Notes: generated from the sequence alone by a model not told the origin. 64,000 bases of DNA from JALHNI01 sp965229305 (GCA_965229305.1 CBDDIZ010000011.1:4827-68826), one strand, 5' to 3'. Numbered from the stretch's first letter, positions 52,499 to 60,865 are shown. Numbers and translations are program-made.

Positions 52499-54022
52499 CT
52501 ATTGCAGAGGCTTCCTTTGTTCGAAGTGGTCGAGAAACGAGGGGTTCTGGACGGCGATGTCGCCGTAGATCTGGAGACAAACGTCGGTCCAGCCGCGAAT
52601 CCAATCGCAGAAGTGCAGGTTCGGATGGCCGGTGTCGCCGTAGCGGACGAAGGCTTCGTGGTGGCAACCGCCGGCGCACAGCGGCCGGGCGAAGCAGGAG
52701 TGGCAATCGAACTTGGCGGAGATATGGCCGCGGTCGAGAAAGGCTTGCTGCTTTTCGCGATCGAGTCCGCCGGCGAGGACGTTGCCGAGGGCATGCGAGT
52801 CCGAGTCGACGAAGCGATGGCAGGGAGCGATGTCGCCAGAAGGGCCGACGCCGACGAGGCCTAAGCCGGCTCCGCAAGGGTGCGACTTATTGATGCCCGC
52901 GTGGAGTTCGGCCAGCGTATCGGAGACGTTCGAGAAGCCATGCTGGCGGCCGGCGAGAGCCCAATCGCGGTATTCGGCGGCGAGCTCTTTGAACTGCTCG
53001 AAGATCCGGTCCAGGTGATTCGCTTCGATGGTGTAGAGTCGCTTGGGCGCCGCGGTGACCGGGGCGAAGCCGACCTCGGCGAAGCCGAACTCCTCGCGTA
53101 GATGATGGAAGATCTCTTTGACGTTGGTCACCTGCCGGGTGAGCGTGACGCGCGCGGCGATGGGACGTGTGGAGTGCTGAGCGATGAGCGCTTTCACCTT
53201 GGGGGCGAGCACGTCGTAGCTGCCTTTGCCGTTGGCGTAGACGCGCAGGGCGTCGTGCTGCTCCTTGGGGCCATCCATCGAGACGGTGACGCCAATGCGG
53301 TGTTCGACGAGGAAGTCGATGATCTCGGGGGTGAGCAGGGTGCCGTTGGTGGTGAGCGAGAAATCGAGGTATTGGCCGTGTTCGCGGGCTTTCGCGGTGG
53401 CGTAGTCGACAACCCATTTCAGGAGCGGGAAGTTCATCAGCGTTTCGCCGCCGAAGAAGGTGAGGTGGACGGCGCGCCGGCCCTGGGCGGAGGCGAAGAG
53501 GTGATCGACCGAAGCTTGCGCGACTTCGGTGCTCATGAACTTGGGTTTGCCGGAAGGCGTGGCCACCTTGTCCTCGCCGAACTCGTAGCAATATTGGCAG
53601 GAGAGGTTGCACTGGTTGGTGAGGTTCAGCACCAACGACTGCAAGGGGAAATTGGCGACGGGCTCCTGCGGCGGATCCTGGTGGCCTTGCGGGTCGCGGA
53701 TGGCCCGGGCGGCGAGCAGATCGGTGACCGCCTCTTCGGCGTCGAGCGGAGTGAGTCCTTCGGCGACCAGGGCCGTCAGGAGTTCGCCAATGCGGCGCGG
53801 CTGGTCGCGGAGGAGGCGCAGGGCGCGGCCGGCGGCGGGAGAGACCGCGAAGATGCCGCCGCTGGGGACGAGGTAGAGAAACTGCGTGCCTTGGGTGGTG
53901 AACTCGTGAAACTCAGCCAGGCTGAGAGGCGCTAACGGGGCGGCCGAGGGGATACCGGTCATTCGCTCACTGGTCATTGGTCCATCGGTCAGGGGGCTGT
54001 CGGTCATGGGGCTGTCGGTCAC
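52499..54022 (-). CDS. qhpD: Radical-SAM/SPASM maturase of the gamma subunit
   Basis: The 507-residue enzyme has the SAM cluster motif CNLSCQYC (Cys138, 142, 145), FFGGET, and a C-terminal SPASM-like cysteine set (HPCGAG, APCHRF, FDCHSCFARPLCAGGCH, FCDW). QhpD forms the three Cys-to-Asp/Glu thioether bonds in the gamma subunit. The start is uncertain: GTG 54022 overlaps the qhpA stop, but four later in-frame ATGs lie in a 15-base tandem repeat. The region before residue 120 is the peptide-recognition part typical of RiPP maturases. Confidence 0.93.
   Translation of the reverse strand: MTDSPMTDSPLTDGPMTSERMTGIPSAAPLAPLSLAEFHEFTTQGTQFLYLVPSGGIFAVSPAAGRALRLLRDQPRRIGELLTALVAEGLTPLDAEEAVTDLLAARAIRDPQGHQDPPQEPVANFPLQSLVLNLTNQCNLSCQYCYEFGEDKVATPSGKPKFMSTEVAQASVDHLFASAQGRRAVHLTFFGGETLMNFPLLKWVVDYATAKAREHGQYLDFSLTTNGTLLTPEIIDFLVEHRIGVTVSMDGPKEQHDALRVYANGKGSYDVLAPKVKALIAQHSTRPIAARVTLTRQVTNVKEIFHHLREEFGFAEVGFAPVTAAPKRLYTIEANHLDRIFEQFKELAAEYRDWALAGRQHGFSNVSDTLAELHAGINKSHPCGAGLGLVGVGPSGDIAPCHRFVDSDSHALGNVLAGGLDREKQQAFLDRGHISAKFDCHSCFARPLCAGGCHHEAFVRYGDTGHPNLHFCDWIRGWTDVCLQIYGDIAVQNPSFLDHFEQRKPLQ
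53948..54022 (-). repeat. 15-base tandem repeat at the qhpD start
   Basis: Five units of the form (A/G/C)TG ACC GAC AGC CCC, decaying downstream, encode MTDSP-like pentapeptides. Three of the later units offer ATG starts, so copy-number change would move the start without breaking the frame. Confidence 0.8.
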
Positions 54023-55707
54023 TGGGCGACCTCGGGCTGATCCCAGCGCATGTACATGGGGACGGCGACGACCAGATAGGTCTTGGCGGTGAGGGGCGTG
54101 GTAGCGCCAGGCGGCGTAAAGGTGGCGACCACCCAGACATCGCCGTAGTTGTTGGCGTTGAACTTGCGCTTCTCGTTGGGGCCTTCGAGGTTCGGGGTGA
54201 ACAGGCCATCAGCGCTGAGCGAGCCGACGAACTCCTTGTCATCATCGCCATAGTGGGAGGCGAACTCCTCGAGCGACCACTTCGCTTTCACCGGACCGAG
54301 CGGGACGTCGTCGGCCGTGTGGGGCTTCCCATCGAGGCCGTTGGACCAGGCGGTCGCTTCGAACTGGTAGAAGCCTTTGGGGTGCGTGTTGCCGCCGAGG
54401 CGGGCGAGGGCGCTGCCGGGCGTTTTGAGGTAGTCGATTTTCTGGTAGACGGCGAGGGCGCCGGGCAGCCCGGTGCGGCGAACGAAGATGTCGCGTTTCC
54501 CGGTGACGGCTTGCGCGGCGACGTCGACCTTGAGGGTGAGGCCGGTGGGCGATTGCGCGGTGATGGCGGTGACGGTGAGGCCGGTACCGAGGTCGAGGTC
54601 GGCGGGGGTGAGGCCGGTGGGCAGGCCATCGCCTAGGAGGCGCAGGGTGGCGCCTTTGGCGCCGGCGGGAAGCGCCTCAAGGTCAGTGGTGAGCAGAAGA
54701 GGACCGTCACCGGCACGGCGGAGGGTGACGTCATAGCCGAACTCGTTATATCCGCCCCAGAACCAGCGCCCTTCGGCGGATTGCTGATCGCGGGAGAAGG
54801 TCATCACTTCCCGTTCTTCTTCGTGGGAGTTCGCGGTGGAGCGGCCGCGCCAGGCATAGCCGGTATAGACCACCGCTTTACCGGTGCGGGTGACCTTTTC
54901 GCCGGTTTGGAGCGAGGTGAGCGTGGTGCGAGCGGTGAACTCGTCGGGGCCGGCGTTCTCGATGATCATTTCGCCGACGAATTTGCCTTGGCCGGGGAGG
55001 ACGGCGGTGACGGCCCACCGGCCGGCCAGTTTGGGGGCGCGGCGGGTCGCCTGCCACTGAGCCCATTCGGGAGTGTGCAACGGGTTCGATTTGGCGAAGT
55101 GTTCGAGGGCGAGCTCGAAGGGCTCTTTGGCGGGAGGCGCTGGATTGGACGCCGGAGCCGGGGGACTGCCGCGGCCGGGCGGGCGGCGGAAGGAGGTGAA
55201 CTCGACGACCGGGAAGTAGCCGCGGTGCATGGCGCCCAGCAGGTCCCACTCTTCTTTGGTGCGTCGCCAGGAGTTGGGCTGGGCGAGCGGGTGGCAGGCG
55301 GCGCAGGAGTCGCGCAAGGTGTCCGAAGGGAGGACTTCGCTTTCCGGCTGGCGCTTCTCCCAATACCAGGCGACGGGCTTAGCTTCTTCGGGGGCGAGGC
55401 CATGGGTTTCGCTGAGGGCTTTGACGATTTCGCGCGCTTCGGCGGGGCTGAGAGCGAGGCCATTCAAGCGGACCATGCGTTTGATGATCTGCTGCCAGCC
55501 TTCGGGCGTGGTGCGTTCAAAAGCGAGCCGGGTGAGGTGGCCCTGGCCGTCGTCGCGATGGCAGCCGCCGCATTTGGCTTTGACGGTGGCGTTGGTGACG
55601 GGGATGCCGGGCTCGGGTCTTGCGCCAGGGGTGGCGGGCGGAGCAGTTTGAGCGAGCAGGAGGGAGCCGGCAGCGAACAGGAGGACAGCGGCGCGGGTCA
55701 GCAGCAA
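54019..55707 (-). CDS. qhpA: Quinohemoprotein amine dehydrogenase alpha subunit (diheme)
   Basis: TTG 55707 is the best start: AAGGGAG lies six bases before it and it opens a clean signal peptide (LLTRAAVLLFAAGSLLLAQ). An upstream ATG at 55821 would add a basic, non-secretory stretch. The 562-residue protein has two c-type hemes, CGGCH at Cys46 and CAACH at Cys135, in the N-terminal domain, followed by three beta-rich domains as in known alpha subunits. It receives electrons from CTQ in the gamma subunit and passes them to a periplasmic acceptor. It is the first gene of the operon. Confidence 0.92.
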   Translation of the reverse strand: MLLTRAAVLLFAAGSLLLAQTAPPATPGARPEPGIPVTNATVKAKCGGCHRDDGQGHLTRLAFERTTPEGWQQIIKRMVRLNGLALSPAEAREIVKALSETHGLAPEEAKPVAWYWEKRQPESEVLPSDTLRDSCAACHPLAQPNSWRRTKEEWDLLGAMHRGYFPVVEFTSFRRPPGRGSPPAPASNPAPPAKEPFELALEHFAKSNPLHTPEWAQWQATRRAPKLAGRWAVTAVLPGQGKFVGEMIIENAGPDEFTARTTLTSLQTGEKVTRTGKAVVYTGYAWRGRSTANSHEEEREVMTFSRDQQSAEGRWFWGGYNEFGYDVTLRRAGDGPLLLTTDLEALPAGAKGATLRLLGDGLPTGLTPADLDLGTGLTVTAITAQSPTGLTLKVDVAAQAVTGKRDIFVRRTGLPGALAVYQKIDYLKTPGSALARLGGNTHPKGFYQFEATAWSNGLDGKPHTADDVPLGPVKAKWSLEEFASHYGDDDKEFVGSLSADGLFTPNLEGPNEKRKFNANNYGDVWVVATFTPPGATTPLTAKTYLVVAVPMYMRWDQPEVAQ

Positions 55708-56033
55708 GATGGGCTCCCTTCGAATGGACTTTTCGACAGTACGGACGGGGACAACACGACGCAAGGCTGCAGGGTTGCGACGAGGTCGGCGGAGACCTTG
55801 AGTTTTTGATCGTAGTCGCATTCGCGAGGCGAGTCAAATGAGGGAGGTCGGCGCGACGGGGCGGCTGGTGGGCGCCCGAGGTCAGCGCGACGGCAGACCT
55901 CGGGCGATGAGGCGTTTCGGTTATCAAACAGCAGGGCGGCCGAGGCCGCGATGGTCCGGAAAAACGCTTGGGTTCCCGCGGGAACCTGAGAGGCGAGTTC
56001 GTTTGTTTTGAGCGAGATCGCCGGGTTTGTTTT

Positions 56034-56449
56034 CTAACTTTTATTTTTTGGCTGGTGGTTTTTGAGGTTGCGGGCGAGGTGGGTGAGGTGACGCGGCGTG
56101 TCCAGACGGACAGGGCGGGGGTTGCGCCAGCCACGATGTGAGGCGACGATGTCGTCGACAAGTTCGCAGATCTGTTCGAAGGCGGCCGGGTGGTCTTCTT
56201 CGAGAACGGCGTTGATGGCGTCGTTGATCAGGGGCCACAGATGCTCCTGGGTGGGCGAGTAAGTGGGATGGCTTTTGACGAGGACCACACGGTGGTCGGG
56301 TGGTTGGCCTGGAGCTCTTCTTCGTACGCGCGGCGGCGTGCTTCGCGCCGCTTTTCCAGTTCGGCGTCAGGTAGAAGGACCCAATGGCGTCCGGAACTGA
56401 AGTCCGGGACGGGAAGCGAGTCGTAGTCGAAGTCAGTATAACGAGTCAT
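56034..56449 (-). pseudogene. Frameshifted copy of the cassette small gene (copy B)
   Basis: It begins with the same MTRYTDFDYDSLPVPDFSS as copy A, but loses one G near 56300 (after LQANHP), so the frame breaks. The downstream half resumes in another frame (VLVKSHPTYSPTQEHLWPL) and keeps what is probably the original C-terminus, ending QPKNKS. Together copies A and B allow the ancestral protein of about 138 residues to be rebuilt. Confidence 0.8.
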
Positions 56450-56586
56450 GACGGAGTTCTCCGAGGGTGAGAGTAACAGGTCACTTACGATCTGCGGGCC
56501 GGCGGAGTGGATCAGATCTTTTGTCTTCAGGAAGTTACGAGAAACGAATTCTTCGTGAACGGGAACTGGCGGCGGGGCGGAACGTG

Positions 56587-56640
56587 AGGGGGCGCCGATG
56601 GAGGCGGAGAAGGTGGCGCGGCTTGGCAACGGGTGAGGTC
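56587..56640 (+). pseudogene. Remnant of a REP-associated transposase gene, 3' end
   Basis: GGCGCCGATGGAGGCGGAGA followed by AGGTGGCGCGG...GGCAACGGG matches 61454-61495 of the intact gene with small deletions. Only a short 3' piece remains. Confidence 0.6.
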
Positions 56641-56929
56641 GGTGAGCTGAGTTTGCGGTTAGGCTCTGGACGCGTCGCCGGGTGGATGCGGCGATGGCGG
56701 GCTAAGGTTGCGGTCGGTACCCTCGCTTGCGTCGGTGGTCCCGCATTCTCTTTCCTGGTGCCGGACATGACCTACATGTCTATGACAATGAGACCGTCGA
56801 TGGCGGCGTGAACAAGGTGAACGACTACATCAAGATCGATGTTGCTGAAGCAACTCCGATGCTTGGAATGCTTCCTGTGTAGCATTTCGTTTGCATACCC
56901 GGTGCGCTTGATCGAAAAGCTTGGCCCGT

Positions 56930-57325
56930 TCAAACCTCCGTTCCCCACCCGTCATAAACAGCCTCACACTGAGCCGCTAGCCGCACCATTCCTTCGGTAA
57001 AGTCATCTCCGAGAATTTGGTCCGGCACGATAAGCGCTCCTGCTTCGATCCCCCATCGGTCTTCATCCTCTGGAGCCGGGGAAGGAGACAGCAGCTTAAC
57101 GAGGAAGCCTTTCTTGAACAACTCCCGAGCCAGAACCGAAGCATCTCGCTGACTCCACGCCCAGAAGTGAATATCCGCAGGACACTGTTCACTCAAGTTC
57201 ACTCCCTTACCGACGAGTACTTGCCTCAAGTCAGCATTCCGTTTGCGGTGTTTCGCCAACGACTCGTGGACGTGGTCAGCCATTGGGTCCACAACTTCAA
57301 TTCTGATTGAGCGGTCCGTATTCAT
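56930..57325 (-). CDS. RraB-like protein, possible immunity protein
   Basis: The 131-residue product from ATG 57325 ends in an RraB-like domain (about 30-131) with DIHFWAWSQRDASVLARELFKKG, IVPDQILGDDF and YDGWGTEV. RraB of E. coli regulates RNase E, but short orphan RraB-domain proteins are also common next to toxin fragments. The start lies five bases after the stop of a possible toxin-tip remnant, the layout of a toxin-immunity pair. The frame is open further upstream (to 57715), but that part does not look coding. Confidence 0.65.
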   Translation of the reverse strand: MNTDRSIRIEVVDPMADHVHESLAKHRKRNADLRQVLVGKGVNLSEQCPADIHFWAWSQRDASVLARELFKKGFLVKLLSPSPAPEDEDRWGIEAGALIVPDQILGDDFTEGMVRLAAQCEAVYDGWGTEV

Positions 57326-57732
57326 CTTCAATGCGTTTCTGGCGTTTCGGGCCAATCGGGTTTCGCTAGTTTGTAGTCTGCGAGCCTGGCTTGTTCGCCG
57401 TGCCACCAAGTTCGTTGATTCTTGTCTGCTCGGCGACTTCACGAGCGTGGGATGGAAGCCGTATCTGGCGGATGGCAGTCGTGTATGGCGCCGCGCGGAG
57501 AGGCCAACACCGCACGGAGAAGCCAAATGAAACATCGATTCCCATTCTGAAACTGACTCCTCTTCCGCGCAGCGAAACATGACCTCCCTTAACTCATTGA
57601 TCCGCCGTCGTGGAATGCGGCGGGCGTGAGTAACTTGGGCGCCTACCGCGCGACTTACCGCCCTCATCAACTCTACGCCGTCAGCTAGGGGGCAATCGGG
57701 GCTCCACTCGATCAAAACCAGGGTCTATCGCC
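57326..57732 (-). other. Possible decayed toxin-tip fragment, otherwise no gene
   Basis: On the minus strand two frames give protein-like pieces ending just before the RraB-like gene (AEQTRINELGG in one frame, GEQARLADYKLAKPDWPE in another), as if one reading frame had been frameshifted. I recognise no domain. The rest of the stretch shows nothing. Confidence 0.3.
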
Positions 57733-58110
57733 ATGACTTGGCTGCTCCTCGCTCCGTTCGCGGGGCAGCATGATGCCACCAGTTCTCTGCTTACCCATCG
57801 GGCCGGTCCCGTCAGTTGGGCACCTCGCTATGACGCCCAGTTTCTCGATGGCGCATCCTTCAACCCCTTTCTCCGCTACGTCGAACTGAACCCCGTTCGC
57901 GCCGGACTCACCCATCGGGCGATCGAGTGGCCCTGGTCGAGCGCCAAGGTCCATGGCGCCGGCGTGGACCCCGATCCATCGCTCTCCGGCGACCGTTGGC
58001 CGCCCGTATTCCGGCGGCAGGAGACCGTGGCGGTCGACAGGCATCGATCTCTTGATCAGCAGATCGAAGCCGAGCGCGCGAATCGTAATGGCTTCGCCGC
58101 TCTGCCGCCT
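57733..58110 (+). pseudogene. 5'-truncated REP-associated (Y1) transposase fragment
   Basis: The frame encodes AGPVSWAPRYDAQFL, FNPFLRYVELNPVRAGL and IEWPWSSAKVHG, the C-terminal half of a Y1/REP-associated transposase, with clear similarity to residues about 120-180 of the intact protein at 60866. The N-terminal HUH and most catalytic parts are missing. The tail after about 58010 is unrelated. It is less similar to the intact gene than the cassette remnants are, so it stems from a different copy. Confidence 0.75.
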
Positions 58111-58152
58111 TTCGCCTGTCGGATTCCCTCGCCGCCTTCTCGATCAGCCGGA

Positions 58153-58509
58153 TCATTTCTGCTTCCGAAAAGCAATTCCGAAGTCTGGGTCGACTGACAA
58201 GTCAATTCCTAACGGCGTTCGCGACGCATCCATGCTGCACATGTCAATGCGCTTGCCGAACCCATCTCTTGCGACGGACAAACATGGTCTGAGCAGCACA
58301 TGCCCGCTCGAATAGTTCCAAGAGCCTTCAATCCGCTCGGTTGCAATCGTCTGAGAGAAATTCCCGTCTGGACCCAAGACAAGAGCGGATCTCCCTGCGT
58401 CAGACTCAAGCTGGTACCGACCGGAGAGCTCTCTGGAACTACTTGGGGTACACGCCACCGAAACAAGCAGCAAAACAATGAGAAGGACGAGAGCTGGTTC
58501 ATATCGCAT
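58153..58509 (-). CDS. Small lipoprotein, possible immunity protein
   Basis: GAGGAGAA before ATG 58509 and the lipobox VSVAC (Cys21 or 22) after a long hydrophobic stretch (LVLLIVLLLVSVA) show a lipoprotein of 118 residues. The mature part is beta-rich (SGRYQLESD, SALVLGPDGNFSQT, IEGSWNYSSGHVLLRP), lipocalin-like. It directly follows a decayed Rhs-type end (58510-58740), the position of an immunity gene. Function is inferred from position only. Confidence 0.65.
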   Translation of the reverse strand: MRYEPALVLLIVLLLVSVACTPSSSRELSGRYQLESDAGRSALVLGPDGNFSQTIATERIEGSWNYSSGHVLLRPCLSVARDGFGKRIDMCSMDASRTPLGIDLSVDPDFGIAFRKQK

Positions 58510-58740
58510 GAGTTCTCCTCTGTCCATGCAAAAGTCTGGAGGACATTGTTCGTCGGCCGGTCGGGCGCCCTGGATTGTCCCAAGCATTGGCTCTCTGACC
58601 AATCCACGGTCCCCACGTAGCCTGACCGACGAACGAGGAAACCCAACGCAAATTGGCGCGTACTGGATTTTACCGCCAGAGGGATAGCTCTCCGCGGTCA
58701 AACAAGCCACCCGGGTTGTATTCGTAGTGGTGGGGTCGGC
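58510..58740 (-). pseudogene. Decayed Rhs-type toxin tip
   Basis: Reading the minus strand, YEYNPGGLFDRGELSLW resembles the conserved end of an Rhs core (DPxGL-like) followed by the start of a variable tip. A TAA interrupts it, and further coding-like text (NPVRANLRWVSSFVGQATWGPW) follows. There is no upstream Rhs core, so this is a displaced fragment. A dispersed repeat piece (CTCCTTCCTGGTGCCG) lies at 58767-58782. Confidence 0.4.
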
Positions 58741-58801
58741 GATCCCCGCATCGGCCTCTCCTTCCTGGTGCCGAACATGGCCCACCCCTCGGCGGGATCT
58801 C

Positions 58802-59062
58802 TCACGCGCCCCGTTTTCGCAGCCGACTCGCCCATAAGAGCAGTGCCATGATCGCTAGAACCAATGACTCGTTCAATGCGATCTCCCAGCTTTTGGGAAT
58901 CGCTAAGGGATTGGGGTTCGTGTAGGACGGCGTCACGTGATAGAGCCATGCAATGACCTCTCTCATCCCGCCACGTAGCGCTAGCCTCGCCACGTAGGCT
59001 CCGCGCAAGGCTTGGAACACACCGAGTGCGAGAAACAGCGACCAAGCCACGGTACCGATCAC
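58802..59062 (-). CDS. Small two-helix membrane protein, possible immunity protein
   Basis: From GTG 59062 the 86-residue product has hydrophobic segments at about 2-20 and 63-78 and a basic end (SRLRKRGA). The frame is open upstream to 59230 but there it overlaps the preceding fragment. It starts 19 bases after the HEIGH fragment, again in the place of an immunity gene. No family recognised. Confidence 0.5.
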   Translation of the reverse strand: MIGTVAWSLFLALGVFQALRGAYVARLALRGGMREVIAWLYHVTPSYTNPNPLAIPKSWEIALNESLVLAIMALLLWASRLRKRGA

Positions 59063-59081
59063 CGAGCGGACTCTCGAAGCG

Positions 59082-59530
59082 CTATCTGGGGGCAAAGCGC
59101 CTCGCTCCCCTGTTGAACATGCCGCGGTTGGTCGGGAATCCTGGAGTCGGAATGGGGCGCGGCCCAAACTGCGACATTCGAATCGCATCCGTTTGAATGT
59201 CGGCCGCTGTGTTCGAGCCAAAGCCAACAATCTGAGAGAACCCGGGGCCGAGATCCGCTATCGGCCTCGTCGTATCACTCGCAAGACGGTGGCCGATCTC
59301 ATGCGGTGGCGTGCCGCGGTGAAAATTGTTGAAATTCAGGAGGGTCATTGCAACTCCGGCGGAGATTCCGATTTTCCGCTGGCGGCCGAGCTTCCAATCT
59401 GGTTCGAGTCCAGAGCGCCAACGTTGATCGCTCTCTTGTCCAGCCTTGAGACGGGAGTCAAGTAGTTCATGACGATCTTGTTCTCGGCATCGTAAACGGC
59501 CGCGTTGGCGCGAGCATTCCGACCGCGCAC
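59082..59530 (-). pseudogene. Frameshifted HExxH metallopeptidase-like toxin tip
   Basis: The first part reads in one frame (NAAVYDAENKIVMNYLTP, ending at a TGA near 59346) and the second in another (GTPPHEIGHRLASDTTRP to NRGMFNRG). HEIGH is a zincin motif as in M91-like effector domains placed at the ends of Rhs and related polymorphic toxins. An in-frame stop just before 59530 shows the 5' end is lost. Both lesions suggest a dead module. Confidence 0.5.
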
Positions 59531-59555
59531 GGCTTATCCCAGATCCCAACCGTCC

Positions 59556-60041
59556 TTATTGCACGACGGAAACGACTAGGCTTTCGGGTCGCCAATCAAC
59601 CCACTGCGCTTGGGGGCGTTGAACTGGAGGTATCACGGTAGTCGTCAAGCGGTATTCTCGTCCATCTTTCGAGAACCCGATCTCGTATAGCGGACCGCCT
59701 ACATAAATTGAATTATAGCCTAGGGCTCCTGGACCCGGCGCTTTAAGCGTGGTGAAACCAGCTTCTCGGATCCGATGCATCAACAAAAGGGAAGAATCTT
59801 TGTAAATACCCCTATTGGGGATATCGTATACATACAGTCGACCGCGACGAAACGAGTTCGGACGGCCACCGTTTTCCTGTCGTTGACATCGAGACGTTTC
59901 ATTTTCTGGGCACTCACATGCGAACAAGAAGCCTGCAAGCAGCGACTCAAGGGTTCTGCTTCTGTCGCTAGCACAAGAGCTAAGGACTCCGACGAATACA
60001 GTCGACATAACAGCCTTGATCGAAAGAGTAAGTGGCCTCAT
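59556..60041 (-). CDS. Lipoprotein, possible immunity protein of the upstream HELGH fragment
   Basis: ATG 60041 overlaps the stop of the HELGH fragment by four bases (ATGA). The 161-residue product has a hydrophobic start ending in a lipobox VLSSC (Cys23) and a mature part with RLYVYDIPNRG, SIYVGGPLYEIGFSKDGREY and QWVDWRPESLVVSV. Many immunity proteins against periplasmic or Rhs toxins are lipoproteins with this coupling. I do not recognise the domain. Confidence 0.65.
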   Translation of the reverse strand: MRPLTLSIKAVMSTVFVGVLSSCASDRSRTLESLLAGFLFACECPENETSRCQRQENGGRPNSFRRGRLYVYDIPNRGIYKDSSLLLMHRIREAGFTTLKAPGPGALGYNSIYVGGPLYEIGFSKDGREYRLTTTVIPPVQRPQAQWVDWRPESLVVSVVQ

Positions 60042-60202
60042 CGACCGAAACGCCTCGCATTTGCGGGATCGTGCAAGAGCCTAACGGGAGTGCCGACCAG
60101 CCGACATGCAGCATTTTCGGATTGCACCGCTTGGATGTTATCGAGCTCAAGAGTATAACGTCGAGCACTCCCTTTCGCTAAAGCGTGACCTAGTTCGTGC
60201 AT
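60038..60202 (-). pseudogene. HELGH-containing 3' fragment of a metallopeptidase-like toxin
   Basis: The 54-codon frame opens MHELGHALAKGS and continues with LELDNIQAVQSENAACRLVGTPVRLLHD, matching the helix-HExxH and ExEN-like end of M91-type effector tips. No N-terminal part remains; a stop lies just upstream. It is coupled to the lipoprotein gene by ATGA overlap. Comparable to the HEIGH fragment at 59082 but not a copy of it. Confidence 0.5.
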
Positions 60203-60204
60203 AG

Positions 60205-60324
60205 TTACAAAAGCCGCATTCGATTTGCCGGGAAACCCACACCATCCATGGCCCGGAGCACGCGTTTCCCTTCCGCGTCGTACTTAACCTCGATCCACGT
60301 GTCGGGCGTGGGCAGGTCGCTCAT
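60205..60324 (-). CDS. Very small reading frame of 39 codons, doubtful
   Basis: ATG 60324 overlaps the truncated DUF5615 stop by four bases. The product MSDLPTPDTWIEVKYDAEG...RMRLL has a protein-like composition, but no family is recognised and it could equally be part of a fused or decayed neighbour. Confidence 0.3.
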   Translation of the reverse strand: MSDLPTPDTWIEVKYDAEGKRVLRAMDGVGFPANRMRLL

Positions 60325-60476
60325 GATGACCGGCCTTCCGCAATGGCAAATTCTCCGACCTTTTCGTCGGGCTGGCCTGAAGGCCCGACCTCGACGACCG
60401 CGAGCGCATCATGCCCTTGTTCTCGCAGAATGGCCGCTTGATTCGGCGAAAGATTCTCGTCGAGAAGAAGTCTCAC
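60321..60476 (-). CDS. DUF5615 (PIN-like) toxin, shortened
   Basis: GTG 60476 overlaps the DUF433 stop (GTGA). The 51-residue product opens VRLLLDENLSPNQAAILREQG and has VVEVGPSGQPDEKVGEFA, the typical first half of DUF5615, including the acidic residues of the PIN-like site. It then stops at GRSS, where the family normally continues with about 50 more residues. It is probably inactive. DUF433/DUF5615 pairs are regarded as toxin-antitoxin systems. Confidence 0.65.
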   Translation of the reverse strand: MRLLLDENLSPNQAAILREQGHDALAVVEVGPSGQPDEKVGEFAIAEGRSS

Positions 60477-60697
60477 GAGGCGAGGATTATCTCCTTATTG
60501 GCCAAGCCCGCTGCATAGCGAAGAGCCGCCGTGATGTGGGCCTTGGCTAATTGGGGATAGGCAGAAAGAATCTCTTCCTGGGTCTCACCCCCTCCCAGTT
60601 TTCCCAGGATGAGGTAGACCGGGATGCGGGTGCCTTTCAGACAAGGCTTGCCCATCATGACATCGGGCCGGATTTCAATGTTGGGGGGCAGATCCAC
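60473..60697 (-). CDS. DUF433 antitoxin-like protein
   Basis: The 74-residue protein begins at GTG 60697 and has the DUF433 pattern: IEIRPDVMMGKPCLKGTRIPV, IL..LGGGETQEEILSAYP and ITAALRYAA. This short winged-helix domain is the antitoxin partner of DUF5615. It is intact, while its toxin is truncated. Confidence 0.87.
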   Translation of the reverse strand: MDLPPNIEIRPDVMMGKPCLKGTRIPVYLILGKLGGGETQEEILSAYPQLAKAHITAALRYAAGLANKEIILAS

Positions 60698-60865
60698 GTT
60701 TCAACTTTAGCAGCCATCCGAAATTCGCTCGGAGTCAGGGCTTGGCCAATCGAAGTGGCCCGGTGACGCTGTTGGGTTGGCGATGGCGGGTGGGCCCCGC
60801 ATCGGGGACGGGGTGGTGCCCGCAAAAGAGTTGAGATTTTTGGGGGCGGGAAACCACTAGTTGGT

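Larger units (their letters stand above)
55928..56770. repeat. Dispersed cassette, copy B
   Basis: From 55928 to about 56590 the sequence matches cassette A (45885-46545). It continues with 3' transposase remnant and downstream sequence that match 61450-61760, including CTCGCTTGCGTCGG and CTGGTGCCGGACATG. It lies just upstream of qhpA, about 220 bases from its start, on the promoter side. Confidence 0.8.

Noticed and set aside
54019..55821. Longer qhpA start at 55821
   Set aside because: It adds 38 basic residues before the signal peptide; TTG 55707 has a good ribosome-binding site and gives a normal export signal.
57326..57715. N-terminal extension of the RraB-like protein
   Set aside because: The extension is Arg/Ser-rich without structure and would run through a probable toxin-tip relic; the start at 57325 fits the domain.
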